A stretch of 64,000 bases of DNA, taken from assembly GCF_038811545.1 (NCBI RefSeq), contig NZ_CP133319.1, forward strand, positions 3,554,001-3,618,000, in the 5' to 3' direction. Under the pieces are notes generated by a model that saw only the letters and a list, made by a program, of their open reading frames with translations, was not told where the DNA came from and made no database searches. The DNA is from Rhodoligotrophos sp. CJ14. GTDB taxonomy: Bacteria; Pseudomonadota; Alphaproteobacteria; Rhizobiales; Im1. The position numbers were made by a program, and so were the translations under genes. Shown here in pieces: positions 24,067 through 32,684 of the stretch (positions are counted from its first letter, which is position 1; each line of letters opens with the position of its first letter).

Positions 24067-25182
24067 ATGGATATCCTGGTTGACGGTGAGCTGTATCTCT
24101 ACGGCACCGTGGGGGACAGCTTTTGGGACGAGGGCTTCACGTCCATGGATGTGGTGCGTGCCCTGGCCGAGCTTGGCCGCACGACAGACGTGACGGTACA
24201 CATCAACAGCGGCGGCGGCATCGCCTTCGAGGGCAGCGCGATCTACAACGCGCTCGCCGCCCATGCCGGCAAGGTCACCGTGATCGTTGAGTCCATTGCC
24301 GCCTCGGCCGCCTCGCTCATCGCCATGGCGGGTGAGGAGATCATCATGCGCAAGGGCGCGATCATGATGATCCATGACCCCTCGATGATCACCATCGGCA
24401 ATTCCGAGGATCATCAGAAGAGCGTCGCCATCCTCGACAAGCTCGCTGACAGCATGGCCGATATCTATGCGGAAAAGACCGGGCGCAGCGCGGATGAGAT
24501 CCGCCAGGAGATGCGCTCGGAGATCTGGCTTGAGGCCGAAGACGCCGTCGCCCAAGGCTATGCGGATCGCCTGGACGAGGCTGACGCACCCGAACCGACA
24601 GCCTTCGATTATCGCCTCTACCAGAATACGCCAGAGCGGATCGTCGCCCTGGCGGATGCCCGCGCTTGGAGCAAGCGCGGGAAACTCAAGGCGGCCCCCG
24701 CCGCGCCAACCCGTCAGCAGAAGGATCGTGCCATCATGACGGCTCAAATCCCGGCGGAGCTCAACCCCGCCGCTACCAATCCCACCACGCCTCTTGTCGA
24801 AACGAAAGGCCCGACTGCAGCGGAAGTTGCCCTTGCGGCGGCCGAGATCGCTGAGATCTGCACTGCGGCCGGCGTGCCGCAAATGACTGCCACCCTGATC
24901 AAGGAGGGCGTGACCCCTGCCGAGGCGCGGATTCGCGCGGATACCGCAAAGCAGATCCGCGCCACGGTGGATCTGGCACGCACGGCTCCCGGCATCGAAG
25001 CCGATCTTGCCGACCAGTTCATCGCACAGGGTGCCTCGATCGAGCAGGTGCGCGCGCAACTGTTCGAGAAGATCGCGACGGCTCAGCAGCCGACCACAAT
25101 CAACACTGTGCTGCCGCCCAAGAGCGACGCGCCGCGCTTCGATCTTGTCGCGGACATGAAGCGCCGTATCGGCATGGCCTGA
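24067..25182 (+). CDS. ClpP-like head maturation protease/scaffold
   Basis: The N-terminal 200 residues are a ClpP/S49-type serine protease: HINSGGGIAFEGSAIYNAL, the nucleophile region ESIAASAASLIAMAGEE and the His in GAIMMIHDPS. The C-terminal 150 residues are Ala/Thr-rich helix, likely the scaffold part, as in lambda gpC/Nu3. It lies between the portal and decoration genes, as expected. Confidence 0.88.
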   Translation: MDILVDGELYLYGTVGDSFWDEGFTSMDVVRALAELGRTTDVTVHINSGGGIAFEGSAIYNALAAHAGKVTVIVESIAASAASLIAMAGEEIIMRKGAIMMIHDPSMITIGNSEDHQKSVAILDKLADSMADIYAEKTGRSADEIRQEMRSEIWLEAEDAVAQGYADRLDEADAPEPTAFDYRLYQNTPERIVALADARAWSKRGKLKAAPAAPTRQQKDRAIMTAQIPAELNPAATNPTTPLVETKGPTAAEVALAAAEIAEICTAAGVPQMTATLIKEGVTPAEARIRADTAKQIRATVDLARTAPGIEADLADQFIAQGASIEQVRAQLFEKIATAQQPTTINTVLPPKSDAPRFDLVADMKRRIGMA

Positions 25183-25242
25183 GAACGGGCTGAAGCTGCA
25201 GGCCGAAGAACAGGCTCTGCTTTTTGACTGGGAGATTTCCTC

Positions 25243-25623
25243 ATGGCCTATCAAACACTGTCCTACAAGGTCGACTCCGATGTCGTGAAGACGGAGGGGA
25301 AAAACCGCTACTCCCGTGACGAGGTGATCCTCGCCTCAGGATCGCCGGCGCTGGAAGTCGGCACCGTGCTCGGCATGGTCACCACCACCGGCAAATATGA
25401 GCAGCTGGACCCAGCGGCATCGGACGGCACCCAGACCGCTCGTGCCATTCTTCTGGAGAAAACACCGGCGCTGTCGGCAGACCGGAGGGTGGTCGTGCTG
25501 GCTCGTGCCGCCGAGGTCGTATCGCAGGCCCTGATCTGGCCGGCAGGTATCAACGCCACCCAGAAGGCCACCGCGCTCGCATCACTCGATGGCCGCGGCA
25601 TCGTTGCTCGCAACGGAGTGTGA
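25243..25623 (+). CDS. Capsid decoration protein (gpD-like)
   Basis: This 126-aa protein matches lambda gpD in size and position: DEVILASGSPALEVGTVLGM, then a beta-rich domain ending LDGRGIVARNGV. gpD trimers stabilise the expanded head, which helps hold a full-length genome. GGAGA precedes the ATG. Confidence 0.83.
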   Translation: MAYQTLSYKVDSDVVKTEGKNRYSRDEVILASGSPALEVGTVLGMVTTTGKYEQLDPAASDGTQTARAILLEKTPALSADRRVVVLARAAEVVSQALIWPAGINATQKATALASLDGRGIVARNGV

Positions 25624-25688
25624 GCTCTCCTCGCTCGCAATCGAAGACTGATGAGCGACCTGTCGCTCGCAAGGGAGTGTAATGCACC

Positions 25689-26720
25689 ATGACGCCACTT
25701 GATCTCTTGAACGCACCGGAGTTCGCGGATCCCCGCTTGACCGAGGTGATCAACCTGCCGCCCTATCAGACGGGCCGCCCCGCGCAGCTCGGCATCTTCG
25801 CCGACACGCCGATCCCCACCACTTACGTCAAGCTCGGCATCGTCGATGGCGAGATCACCGTCATTCCCGCCAGGGAGCGTGGTGGTCCGGGCAACAAGAA
25901 CATGCGGAACAACCTCGCTGAGACGATGCTCACCATTCCGCATTTTCCGCTGGATGATGCCATCACCCCGTCCGATCTGCAGAACCTTACTGCCTATGGC
26001 ATGAACTACATCCTGCAGACGCTCGGCGGCGTCGTGAACCAGAAGATGCTCAGCCTCCGTCAGAAGCATGATGCCACCCATAATCAGCTGGATTGGGGCG
26101 CCCTGAAGGGCCAGGTGCAGGACGGCGAAGGCAAGGTTCTCGCTGATCTGTTCGATGCCTTCGATATCACTCAAACCACCGTGGCGTTTGCGCTCGCCAC
26201 CACCACAACCGATGTCGCGGCTAAGAACCGTGCAGTGAAGGCGGCCATTCGCAAAGAACTGCGCGGTGCGCCGTCAACTGGTGTCAGAGTGCTCGCCGGA
26301 GCGCAGTGGTTCGATGCCTATGTCAACCACCCCTCCGTCAAAGCCGCACTGAAGGATTACCGGGGGAACACGCCGGACCCGGGCCGTGACGACATCCAAG
26401 ACACATTCAGTTACGCGGGTGTGACCCTCGAGCGGATTGACGAGGAGTTCCAGTTCCGCAAACCCGATGGCACCTTCGAGGTGCAGCCCGCCGTTGATGC
26501 AGATGAGGCCATCGCGATCCCGCTCGGCACGCCCTACTTCAAGCGCTATATCGCGCCGCCGGACACCATCATGGATGCCAATATTGCGCCCAACCCGGCG
26601 AACAAGATCTTCGTCTCCACCGATGATCTGCCGCATGGCAAGGGGCGCGATATCCACACCGAGTCCAACGTCCTGCCGGTCTGCACCCGTCCCTCGCTGC
26701 TGATCCGCTTGACCATGTAA
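25689..26720 (+). CDS. Major capsid protein (gpE-like)
   Basis: This 343-aa protein has the family pattern: FADTPIPTTYVKLGIVDGEI, ERGGPGNKNMRNN, FPLDDAITPSDLQNL, VLAGAQWFDAYVNHPSVK and a C terminus with ESNVLPVCTRPSLLIRLTM. It follows gpD, as in lambda. A hairpin lies right after the stop codon. Confidence 0.93.
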   Translation: MTPLDLLNAPEFADPRLTEVINLPPYQTGRPAQLGIFADTPIPTTYVKLGIVDGEITVIPARERGGPGNKNMRNNLAETMLTIPHFPLDDAITPSDLQNLTAYGMNYILQTLGGVVNQKMLSLRQKHDATHNQLDWGALKGQVQDGEGKVLADLFDAFDITQTTVAFALATTTTDVAAKNRAVKAAIRKELRGAPSTGVRVLAGAQWFDAYVNHPSVKAALKDYRGNTPDPGRDDIQDTFSYAGVTLERIDEEFQFRKPDGTFEVQPAVDADEAIAIPLGTPYFKRYIAPPDTIMDANIAPNPANKIFVSTDDLPHGKGRDIHTESNVLPVCTRPSLLIRLTM

Positions 26721-26721
26721 C

Positions 26722-26752
26722 TGCCTGGCCTGCTGCGCAGGCCTGGCGTTTT
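26722..26752 (+). terminator. Hairpin after the major capsid gene
   Basis: GGCCTG (26727-26732), loop CTGCG, CAGGCC (26738-26743), extended by CCTG/TGGC-like flanks and followed by GTTTTCC. It may partly terminate transcription or set mRNA ends for high capsid expression. Confidence 0.5.
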
Positions 26753-26797
26753 CCGTCCACCCGCGCCGAGCATGGGCGCTGCCTTATGAGGTCCATC

Positions 26798-27106
26798 ATG
26801 CAAGTTCGCACGACGAAGCGCTTTGAGTTCGTAGACGAGACCACCAATCGCCTCACTCGGGTACCCGCCGGCTGGACGGGTGAATTGTCCGGCAATGCAC
26901 TCGATGAGGCTCGTAAGGCCGGCGCCTTGGATGAGGCTTACAGCCGGACCGCAGCGCCAAAGGGCGACGCCGAAGGTGCGCCCGAGGGCGCGGCCAAGCT
27001 CGAGGACATGACAAAGGCCGAGCTCGAGGCCGAAGCCAAGCGCCGCAACGTCGATCTCACCGGTGCCAACACCAAGGCTGAGATCATCGAGAAGCTCAAA
27101 GCCTGA
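26798..27106 (+). CDS. gpFI-like protein with C-terminal HeH/SAP-like motif
   Basis: This is a 102-aa protein: a beta-like N terminus (VRTTKRFEFVDETTNRLTRV), an Ala/Gly/Glu linker, and a helix-extended-helix motif (LEDMTKAELEAEAKRRNVDL, NTKAEIIEKLK). Such motifs bind nucleic acid and are common in small head genes. The position matches lambda FI, which assists packaging. GAGGTCC precedes the ATG at 26798. Confidence 0.6.
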   Translation: MQVRTTKRFEFVDETTNRLTRVPAGWTGELSGNALDEARKAGALDEAYSRTAAPKGDAEGAPEGAAKLEDMTKAELEAEAKRRNVDLTGANTKAEIIEKLKA

Positions 27107-27186
27107 AGAGGCCTTGATCATTGATCTGCGAAAGGGCGCCCGCGTAGGCGCGCGCGCCCGCCCTTCACATGTTTGGAGCAGACGGC

Positions 27187-27519
27187 ATGTTTGATTTCGG
27201 GCCCATGGATAGCGCCCTCCTCGGCATCTTTGGTGAGACCATCACGGTCCGCAGCCAGGGGCTCCATGGCGATCGTGAGATCACGGCCGTCTATGACTCG
27301 CGCAATTACGAGGTGCTCGAGGGCGAGGCCGGCAGCACCGATGTGATCACCACCATCCGGATCCGTACCGAGGATGCCCCGTTCATTCGGGCTGACGATG
27401 TGATCATCGCCCGCCAGACCCACTATTCCGTTCTCGATATCCGCACCGATCCCGAGGGCATGACCACCCTTCTGCTCGGCAAATACAAGGGCTGCCTTGC
27501 AGCCGAGGTGCTCCCATGA
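27187..27519 (+). CDS. Head-tail joining protein (gpFII-like)
   Basis: The 110-aa product aligns by pattern with lambda FII: AVYDSRNYEVLEGEAGS, then RIRTEDAPFIRADDVIIARQ, then SVLDIRTDPEGMTTLLLG. FII completes the head so that tails can bind. GGAGC precedes the ATG at 27187; an upstream in-frame start at 27169 is less likely. It overlaps the next gene by 4 nt. Confidence 0.7.
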   Translation: MFDFGPMDSALLGIFGETITVRSQGLHGDREITAVYDSRNYEVLEGEAGSTDVITTIRIRTEDAPFIRADDVIIARQTHYSVLDIRTDPEGMTTLLLGKYKGCLAAEVLP

Positions 27520-27929
27520 CCCATCGCAGACAAGCCATTCGAACGGCCGTCGCTGATCTCCTGCGCGCAGCAATGCCGCTCGGCTGCATCGTGGCGCGCA
27601 CCCGCACCCGGTCGACCCAGGCGAACGAACTTCCCGCCGTGCTGGTCTATACGCTTCGCGAGACCTCCGAGCCGGCGACCATCGGCCCGAAGCTCGACCG
27701 CAGCGCATCGCTGCTGATCGAGATCAGGGTCGCGGACTCCAACGATCTCGATGACCGGATCGACGATCTGTGTGAGAAGGTCGAGGTGGCCATGGCCGTG
27801 GATCCAACATTCGGCCGCTTGGCGATCAACTCCTATCTGGCGGCGACCAACATCGGTCTGGATGGCGAGAGCGAGAGTCGCCAGGGCATCGCTGTCCTCG
27901 ATTACAGCGTGAACTATCGCACCCCTTGA
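27516..27929 (+). CDS. Tail terminator protein (gpU-like)
   Basis: The 137-aa product has the order expected of lambda gpU: basic N-terminal helix (RRQAIRTAVADLLRAAM), LPAVLVYTLRET, a strand SLLIEIRVADS, a helix LDDRIDDLCEKVEVAM, and a last strand GIAVLDYSVNYRTP. gpU caps the tail tube and stops its growth. Its start overlaps the FII-like stop. Confidence 0.75.
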   Translation: MTHRRQAIRTAVADLLRAAMPLGCIVARTRTRSTQANELPAVLVYTLRETSEPATIGPKLDRSASLLIEIRVADSNDLDDRIDDLCEKVEVAMAVDPTFGRLAINSYLAATNIGLDGESESRQGIAVLDYSVNYRTP

Positions 27930-27981
27930 TCCCCAACCCTGCCGCCTCGTGCGGCCCGTCTAGCTCCTCGAGGAGGCTCCT

Positions 27982-28443
27982 ATGCCAGAAAGCACATCGG
28001 CTGGAACAAAGATCTCGATCGGCACCACTGCGGTGGCACATGCCACGGACACGTATACCGAGATCGGCGAGGTCACCAATCTTGGTGAGTTCGGCCGAAC
28101 CTATCAGGAAATCACGCACGAGCCGCTGGCCAGCCGCGACGTGCGCAAACACAAGGGCACGCGCAATGATGGCAGTCTGGTCATACAGCTGGCGCGTGAC
28201 ATCAACGATGCTGGCCAGGAAGCAGTCGAGGCGGCCCTCGACAGCGACTTCGACTACAACTTCAAGATCGAGCTGAATGACAAGCCGGAGGAAGATGGGA
28301 CCAATACGCTCATCTACATCAAGGCCAAGGTCATGGCCTTCACCGACAATATCGGCGGGCCCAACCAGGTGGTTGGCGGCACAATCACGCTGGGCATCAA
28401 AACGGGGTCAAAGGTGATCGTGCCGGCTGCGCCTGGGGCATGA
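27982..28443 (+). CDS. Major tail tube protein (gpV-like)
   Basis: The 153-aa product shows TSAGTKISIGTTAVAHATDT, IGEVTNLGEFGRTYQEITHE and GTRNDGSLVIQLARD, a pattern seen in siphophage tail tube subunits. It follows the terminator gene and precedes the chaperones. Its ribosome site GGAGG is part of the self-complementary CTCCTCGAGGAG just before the ATG, which could fold and limit initiation. Confidence 0.8.
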   Translation: MPESTSAGTKISIGTTAVAHATDTYTEIGEVTNLGEFGRTYQEITHEPLASRDVRKHKGTRNDGSLVIQLARDINDAGQEAVEAALDSDFDYNFKIELNDKPEEDGTNTLIYIKAKVMAFTDNIGGPNQVVGGTITLGIKTGSKVIVPAAPGA

Positions 28444-28447
28444 CCGC

Positions 28448-28831
28448 TTACAAGGTCAAACCACGTCGCTCGCACATGATCTTGACGTGCCTAGCCTCAT
28501 CGTCGGTTTGCCCGTAGCTGATCACAACCATAGTCTTAGGGGTCATGACGCCGATGAAGGGGCGGCGCCCCGTATAGCCGCCATAGCCGTTCTTAGCATT
28601 GGCCAATCCGCAAACTGTAACGAGGCCGTTCTCGGCCCTTCCAGCCACCACCCTGTTGAGGCGTAAGGATTCGGGATCTTTTAATCCATTTTCCAGACCC
28701 GCCCTCACCTTGGTGAGATCCGCATCTGAAAGGACGATCGGCTCTAAGGGCCGGCTATCCTCTGCAAGTGCGGCACTGGTCAAGGCAGCGGCCACTCCAA
28801 CTGCGGCTGCAAATTTGCTTCTGCGGCTCAT
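28448..28831 (-). CDS. Secreted small protein, probable moron
   Basis: This 127-aa protein has a signal peptide (MSRRSKFAAAVGVAAALTSA, cleavage near ALAED) and a short domain containing LKDPESLRLNRVVAGR, VCGLANAKNGYGGYTGRRPF and two Cys. It lies on the opposite strand, wedged between tail tube and tail chaperone genes, with its own strong GAGGGGGG ribosome site. That is the classic place and orientation of a moron expressed in the lysogen. Function is unknown; a periplasmic or envelope role is likely. Confidence 0.72.
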   Translation of the reverse strand: MSRRSKFAAAVGVAAALTSAALAEDSRPLEPIVLSDADLTKVRAGLENGLKDPESLRLNRVVAGRAENGLVTVCGLANAKNGYGGYTGRRPFIGVMTPKTMVVISYGQTDDEARHVKIMCERRGLTL

Positions 28832-28854
28832 CAGTTCCCCCCTCTGGAGTAGTT

Positions 28855-29196
28855 ATGTCGTCATCAAAATCACATGTCGAAGATACCGTCGAGATAGAAC
28901 TAGACGGCGAGCGGATCACCCTGCGGCCGACACTTGAGGCTGCGATGCTGGTTGATACTCAGTTCGGCGGCTATACCGCGGCTTTTCAGGCGTTGCTCAA
29001 TCATAGCCTGAGTGCAGCCATCACGATCATCTCTGCGGGGTCCGGAAGATCGGTCAATAACGATTTGCGTGCCAAGGTTTACCAGCACGGGGTGCGCAAT
29101 CTGGTCGGGCCACTCAGCCGGTTCGTGACAATCCTCGCCAATGGTGGCCGTGAGCCTTCCGGCGACGATGATGAGGGCGCGTCCTCGGGAAAGTGA
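28855..29196 (+). CDS. Tail assembly chaperone G
   Basis: This 113-aa protein sits between the tail tube and tape measure, the place of lambda gpG. The N terminus (VEIELDGERITLRPTLEAAM) resembles tail chaperones, and the end is acidic (GGREPSGDDDEGASSGK). TGGAG precedes the ATG. The last two codons, GGA AAG, form a slippery heptamer with the preceding G, so a fraction of ribosomes should shift -1 and add the downstream frame to make a GT fusion of about 190 aa. Confidence 0.8.
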   Translation: MSSSKSHVEDTVEIELDGERITLRPTLEAAMLVDTQFGGYTAAFQALLNHSLSAAITIISAGSGRSVNNDLRAKVYQHGVRNLVGPLSRFVTILANGGREPSGDDDEGASSGK

Positions 29197-29242
29197 TCAC
29201 CCATGCCGAGCATCATAGATGGCTGCTCGGAATCGGCATGGG
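29187..29242 (+). promoter_or_regulatory. Programmed -1 frameshift signal (G/GT)
   Basis: The heptamer GGGAAAG (29187-29193) is phased G-GGA-AAG relative to the upstream gene and is followed directly by its TGA. After a 6-nt spacer, CCCATGCC (29200-29207) pairs with GGCATGGG (29235-29242), and GAGCA (29208-29212) pairs with TGCTC (29224-29228), leaving a 6-nt bulge. The heptamer is the same as in lambda G-T. The -1 frame enters the downstream chaperone exactly. Confidence 0.85.
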
Positions 29243-29426
29243 ATGGCTAGGCTGGACCGAGCAGCAGACGTTGCAAACGACCATGGCGTCGATCATCGCG
29301 GCATATAAGGGCCGCGTCGACATGTTCCGGGCGCTGTTCGGCCCATCAAACCGCGATGCCCAGCAACCACGCTGGAAGCCCGCCACCGCGGCCAATGTGA
29401 AAGCCATCCTTGGGAGGTTCGGTTGA
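29193..29426 (+). CDS. Tail assembly chaperone T, -1 frame extension
   Basis: This 77-aa frame (HHRWLLGIGMGWLGWTEQQT, VDMFRALFGPSNRD) follows the G-like gene in the -1 frame. It could begin at GTG 29193 but is better read as the T part of a GT fusion made by frameshifting at GGGAAAG. In lambda, gpT recruits the major tail protein to the tape measure. The end overlaps the tape-measure start by 4 nt. Confidence 0.75.
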   Translation: MITHAEHHRWLLGIGMGWLGWTEQQTLQTTMASIIAAYKGRVDMFRALFGPSNRDAQQPRWKPATAANVKAILGRFG

Positions 29427-31441
29427 ACATTCAGCCTCTTCGTGTCCCTATCACTGCGGACATTAGTCAGCTCGGGCCGGGCTTCGAGAAGGCTCGCGGC
29501 CAGATCCGGCTATTCAGCCGTGATGCGACGGCCGAGGCAGGCAAGTTCGCCGGCATGATGAAGCAGAGCACCAATGAGGTGCTTGGCATCGTCGGCCGAC
29601 TGGGGCCTGGCATGACAGCTGGCCTTGCCGGTTTTGCCGGCGGCTTCCTTGCCGGCGGCGTGATGACCGGTGTGACTGAGGGGATCACGCTGCTTCGGGA
29701 TAGTCTCGTCGAGCTCAGCCAGACAGCGGCCGATGCCAAGATGGCTGGCGTCGGCGTGGAGGCATTCCAGGCGCTTCAATATGCAGCTAGGCTCTCGAAG
29801 GTCGGTGTTGATGCGCTTACCGATGGTCTGAAGGAGCTTCAGCTCCGCGCCGATGAGTTCATCGTGACGGGCAAAGGGCCTGCGGCTGAAGCATTCGCCC
29901 GCATCGGCATGTCCCCGCAGGAGATCAAGGAGCGGCTGAAGGATCCGGCTGAGTTCCTCACCGAGATCATGAGGCGGATCTATGACCTCGATAAGGCCGC
30001 TCAGATCCGCATCCTTGATGAGCTGTTGGGCGGTACGGCCGGTGAGCAGTTCATCCGGTTCCTTGAACGCGGACGCGACGGTCTGGCCGATCTTCAGCGC
30101 GAGGCGCGCACGACAGGCAATGTGCTGGAGAAGGAGATCTTCGACGAGGCCGAGAAGATCAATGCGGAGTTCGCGGCCTGGGCGACCACCATCGAAATGC
30201 ATGCCAAGCGCGCGGCTGTCGGGTTTCTCGGCACCCTCCGCAGCATCTATCGCGACGTGGCCAATGTCACCGATGACGAAGAAGGCAGAGCAGATCGGCG
30301 GGCAGAGCTCCTCGAACAAGAGAAGTTTTGGACTGAGGAATTAGCCAGAGCACGCGAGCAGGCCGCCAACACCGGACTCGACGTAGATCTCAAAAAGGCC
30401 GAGAACACTCAAGTTTACCTTGAAGGGATCCGCGCGGCCATACAGGAGCTGGATAAGCTCTCTGAGGCCGAGAAGAAAAGGAACGAACCCGGACCTCGCC
30501 AATCCCAGGGCGGGCGTATTCGCTACCGCTTCACCGGGATCGACCCCGATGCCCAACGCCAGTTCGATCGGGAGCGCGAGGCGGCCGAGCGCGAAGCGCA
30601 GCGGCAGGCCGACAAGGTTGAGCAAAACCGCCAGCGCGAAAAGGATGCGATCGACGGCGTCATCGAGTCCTTGCAGTTTGAGCAAGAGCAGCTTGGCCGG
30701 ACGGCAAAGGAGCAAGAACTTTACAACCGGCTGAAGCAAGCCGGTGTCACGCTGTCGAGTGAGGCGGGCCAGCAGATCGAGCATGAGGTCGATCAGCTCT
30801 ATGCCAAACAGGCAGCAGTCGATGCATCGAAGGCCGCGCTCGAAAAGGCCAAGGAATCACAGATCGCTTTCAACGAGTCGATCAAGGATCTGTCGGCTTA
30901 CGGCATCGATGCCTTCACCGATCTGGCGACCGGCGCGAGCAGCCTAACCGATGTGCTCGACGACCTCGCCAACATGCTGCTGAGGGCTTCCATCCAGGCG
31001 GCGCTTCTTGGCGAGGGTCCGCTGGCGGGCTTGTTCGGCACCTCCCAAGGCGGCGGCATTCTTGGCGCTCTGCTGCCCACCGTCCCCAGCTCCATGGGCA
31101 ACATCATCGCGGGCGGGCGGATCATTCCGCATGCCAAGGGCGGCATCATCAATTCGCCGATCGCCTTCCCGATGCGGAACGGCAATATCGGCACCGCTGC
31201 GGAGACGGCACCGGAGGGGATCTTCCCGGTCAAGCGCATGAGCAATGGCGAGCTTGGCATTCGCGGCACCGTCGGTGCCCCCTCGATCAGTGTCACCTAT
31301 GCGCCGGTTATCGATGCCCGTGGGGCCGATGCCGGTGTCGAGGCGCGGCTGATGAGGCAGCTGCAGCAGCAGCGGGCGGACTTCGAGCGCCAGTTGCCCG
31401 AGATGGTCAAGAATGCTCAACGGCGGTCGAGTCTCTTCTGA
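29423..31441 (+). CDS. Tape measure protein (gpH-like)
   Basis: The 672-aa product sets tail length and occupies the tail lumen. It starts at TTG overlapping the previous stop. A hydrophobic Gly/Ala segment (LGPGMTAGLAGFAGGFLAGG) lies near residue 65, followed by long helices and a strongly charged coiled coil (about 280-475, REREAAEREAQRQADKVEQN). The C terminus is Gly-rich with HAKGGIINSPIAFPM, typical of tape measures. It is shorter than lambda gpH, predicting a shorter tail. Confidence 0.85.
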   Translation: MNIQPLRVPITADISQLGPGFEKARGQIRLFSRDATAEAGKFAGMMKQSTNEVLGIVGRLGPGMTAGLAGFAGGFLAGGVMTGVTEGITLLRDSLVELSQTAADAKMAGVGVEAFQALQYAARLSKVGVDALTDGLKELQLRADEFIVTGKGPAAEAFARIGMSPQEIKERLKDPAEFLTEIMRRIYDLDKAAQIRILDELLGGTAGEQFIRFLERGRDGLADLQREARTTGNVLEKEIFDEAEKINAEFAAWATTIEMHAKRAAVGFLGTLRSIYRDVANVTDDEEGRADRRAELLEQEKFWTEELARAREQAANTGLDVDLKKAENTQVYLEGIRAAIQELDKLSEAEKKRNEPGPRQSQGGRIRYRFTGIDPDAQRQFDREREAAEREAQRQADKVEQNRQREKDAIDGVIESLQFEQEQLGRTAKEQELYNRLKQAGVTLSSEAGQQIEHEVDQLYAKQAAVDASKAALEKAKESQIAFNESIKDLSAYGIDAFTDLATGASSLTDVLDDLANMLLRASIQAALLGEGPLAGLFGTSQGGGILGALLPTVPSSMGNIIAGGRIIPHAKGGIINSPIAFPMRNGNIGTAAETAPEGIFPVKRMSNGELGIRGTVGAPSISVTYAPVIDARGADAGVEARLMRQLQQQRADFERQLPEMVKNAQRRSSLF

Positions 31442-32081
31442 TGACAATTACCCCTTTGCCAGATGTGGACTATGTTCCGCCGCGGACCTTCGAGCCGCGC
31501 CGCACCACGCTTGCCACGCCATTCCGCGGCGGTGGTGGCCAGGTCGCGGAGGTCGGCCCGGCGCGGTGGGTCGCGACCTACACCACCCAAACCTTGGACC
31601 TGATCCAGCTTGGCGCATTCCAAGCCTGGCTGGATGATCGCCGCGGCGGCCTCGAGCCCTTCCTCGGCCATGATCCGCTGCGGCCGCTGCCGGTGCAGTA
31701 CTTGGCCAGCGGGCTGCCGGCAACCACCTCAGCTGGCAATCCCTTTGCCGGGACTGGCGCCGTCACGGCCTTGACCGCCACGACGATCCGCATGGCCGGC
31801 CTGCCCGCGAACTTCCAGTTCCGAGCGGGCGATTATGTCAGCATCGTCGAGGGCGCCAAGCGTGGGCTGTTCCGGGTGGCCGCCGATCTGCTCGGTGCCA
31901 GCAACGGAATTGCCACTGTCACCGTGCAGCCGGACGTGCCGCTCAACATCTTCACCACGGCCGCGACCTACAGCCTGATCAAGGCGGCCTGCCTAATGGT
32001 TATCGATCCGCATCGATCCGCGAGGAAGCGGCGGGCAGCCGGGTCTCGATCAGCTTCAGCGCCGTGCAGAGGGTGCTCTGA
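31441..32081 (+). pseudogene. Distal minor tail protein with a frameshift
   Basis: The frame opens at ATG 31441 (MTITPLPDVDYVPPRTFEPR) and stays tail-like to VIDP near codon 190. Reading then becomes Arg/Cys-rich and runs into the next gene. From about 32012 a second frame continues sensibly (SIREEAAGSRVSISFSAVQR, ending VL) to TGA 32079-32081, whose last base starts the next ATG. The break lies at a tandem 10-bp repeat ATCGATCCGC (32002-32021). One missing or two extra bases explain it: a real mutation, a sequencing error or, less likely, recoding. The intact product would be about 213 aa. Confidence 0.7.
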
Positions 32082-32677
32082 TGCGCACGATCGATGCCGC
32101 AACCCTGGCCGTCCTCGATGCGGGTGCCTATGCCGAGCGGGATATGATCCTGTTCGACTTCCCGTCCGGCTATTACGGGTTCTGGACCGGTGAGGGCGTG
32201 TTCAACTGGAACAGCTTTACGTTCGTGGGGAGCGGCTCGGTGCTGACCGTGGTCCAGATCGAGGAGCGGGATGATCTGGGCTCGGTGCCGCTTGAGATCC
32301 GGCTGCGCGCCTTGCCTGAGGCCGGCTTGACCGACGATGTGCTCGCGACGATCGAGGTCGAGCAGTATCACCAACGGCCGGTCTCGATCTACAAAGCCTA
32401 TTTTCACCCGCTCACCGCGGCGCTGCTTTCGGTCAATCCACGCTATCGCGGCTATGTCGACCAAATCGAGCATGAGGAAGGGGCAGATGGCTCATATGTC
32501 CTGGTCGGCCGCATCGAAAGCCGCTCGCTCGATCATAGCCGCACCGGCTACCGCCTGCGGTCGGATGCCGATCAGCAGCTGATCGCGCCCGGCGATACCG
32601 GGCTGCGCTATGCCGGGCTCGCCGGCAAGCAGCAAATCTGGTGGGGCACGCACCCGCCGAAGAAGATCAATTCCTGA
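32081..32677 (+). CDS. DUF2163-like distal tail protein
   Basis: The 198-aa product (ERDMILFDFPSGYYGFWTGE, LGSVPLEIRLRALPEAGLTD, GYRLRSDADQQLI) resembles the distal tail/hub proteins found between tape measure and tip in alphaproteobacterial siphophages and gene transfer agents (DUF2163-like). Its ATG shares one base with the upstream stop. It probably forms the baseplate hub. Assignment is by pattern and order. Confidence 0.6.
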   Translation: MRTIDAATLAVLDAGAYAERDMILFDFPSGYYGFWTGEGVFNWNSFTFVGSGSVLTVVQIEERDDLGSVPLEIRLRALPEAGLTDDVLATIEVEQYHQRPVSIYKAYFHPLTAALLSVNPRYRGYVDQIEHEEGADGSYVLVGRIESRSLDHSRTGYRLRSDADQQLIAPGDTGLRYAGLAGKQQIWWGTHPPKKINS

Positions 32678-32684
32678 GGTGAGC

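Noticed and set aside
23995-25254. 419-aa minus-strand frame across the portal end, protease and decoration gene start
   Set aside because: Crosses three phage genes on the other strand with no motif of its own; a shadow frame.
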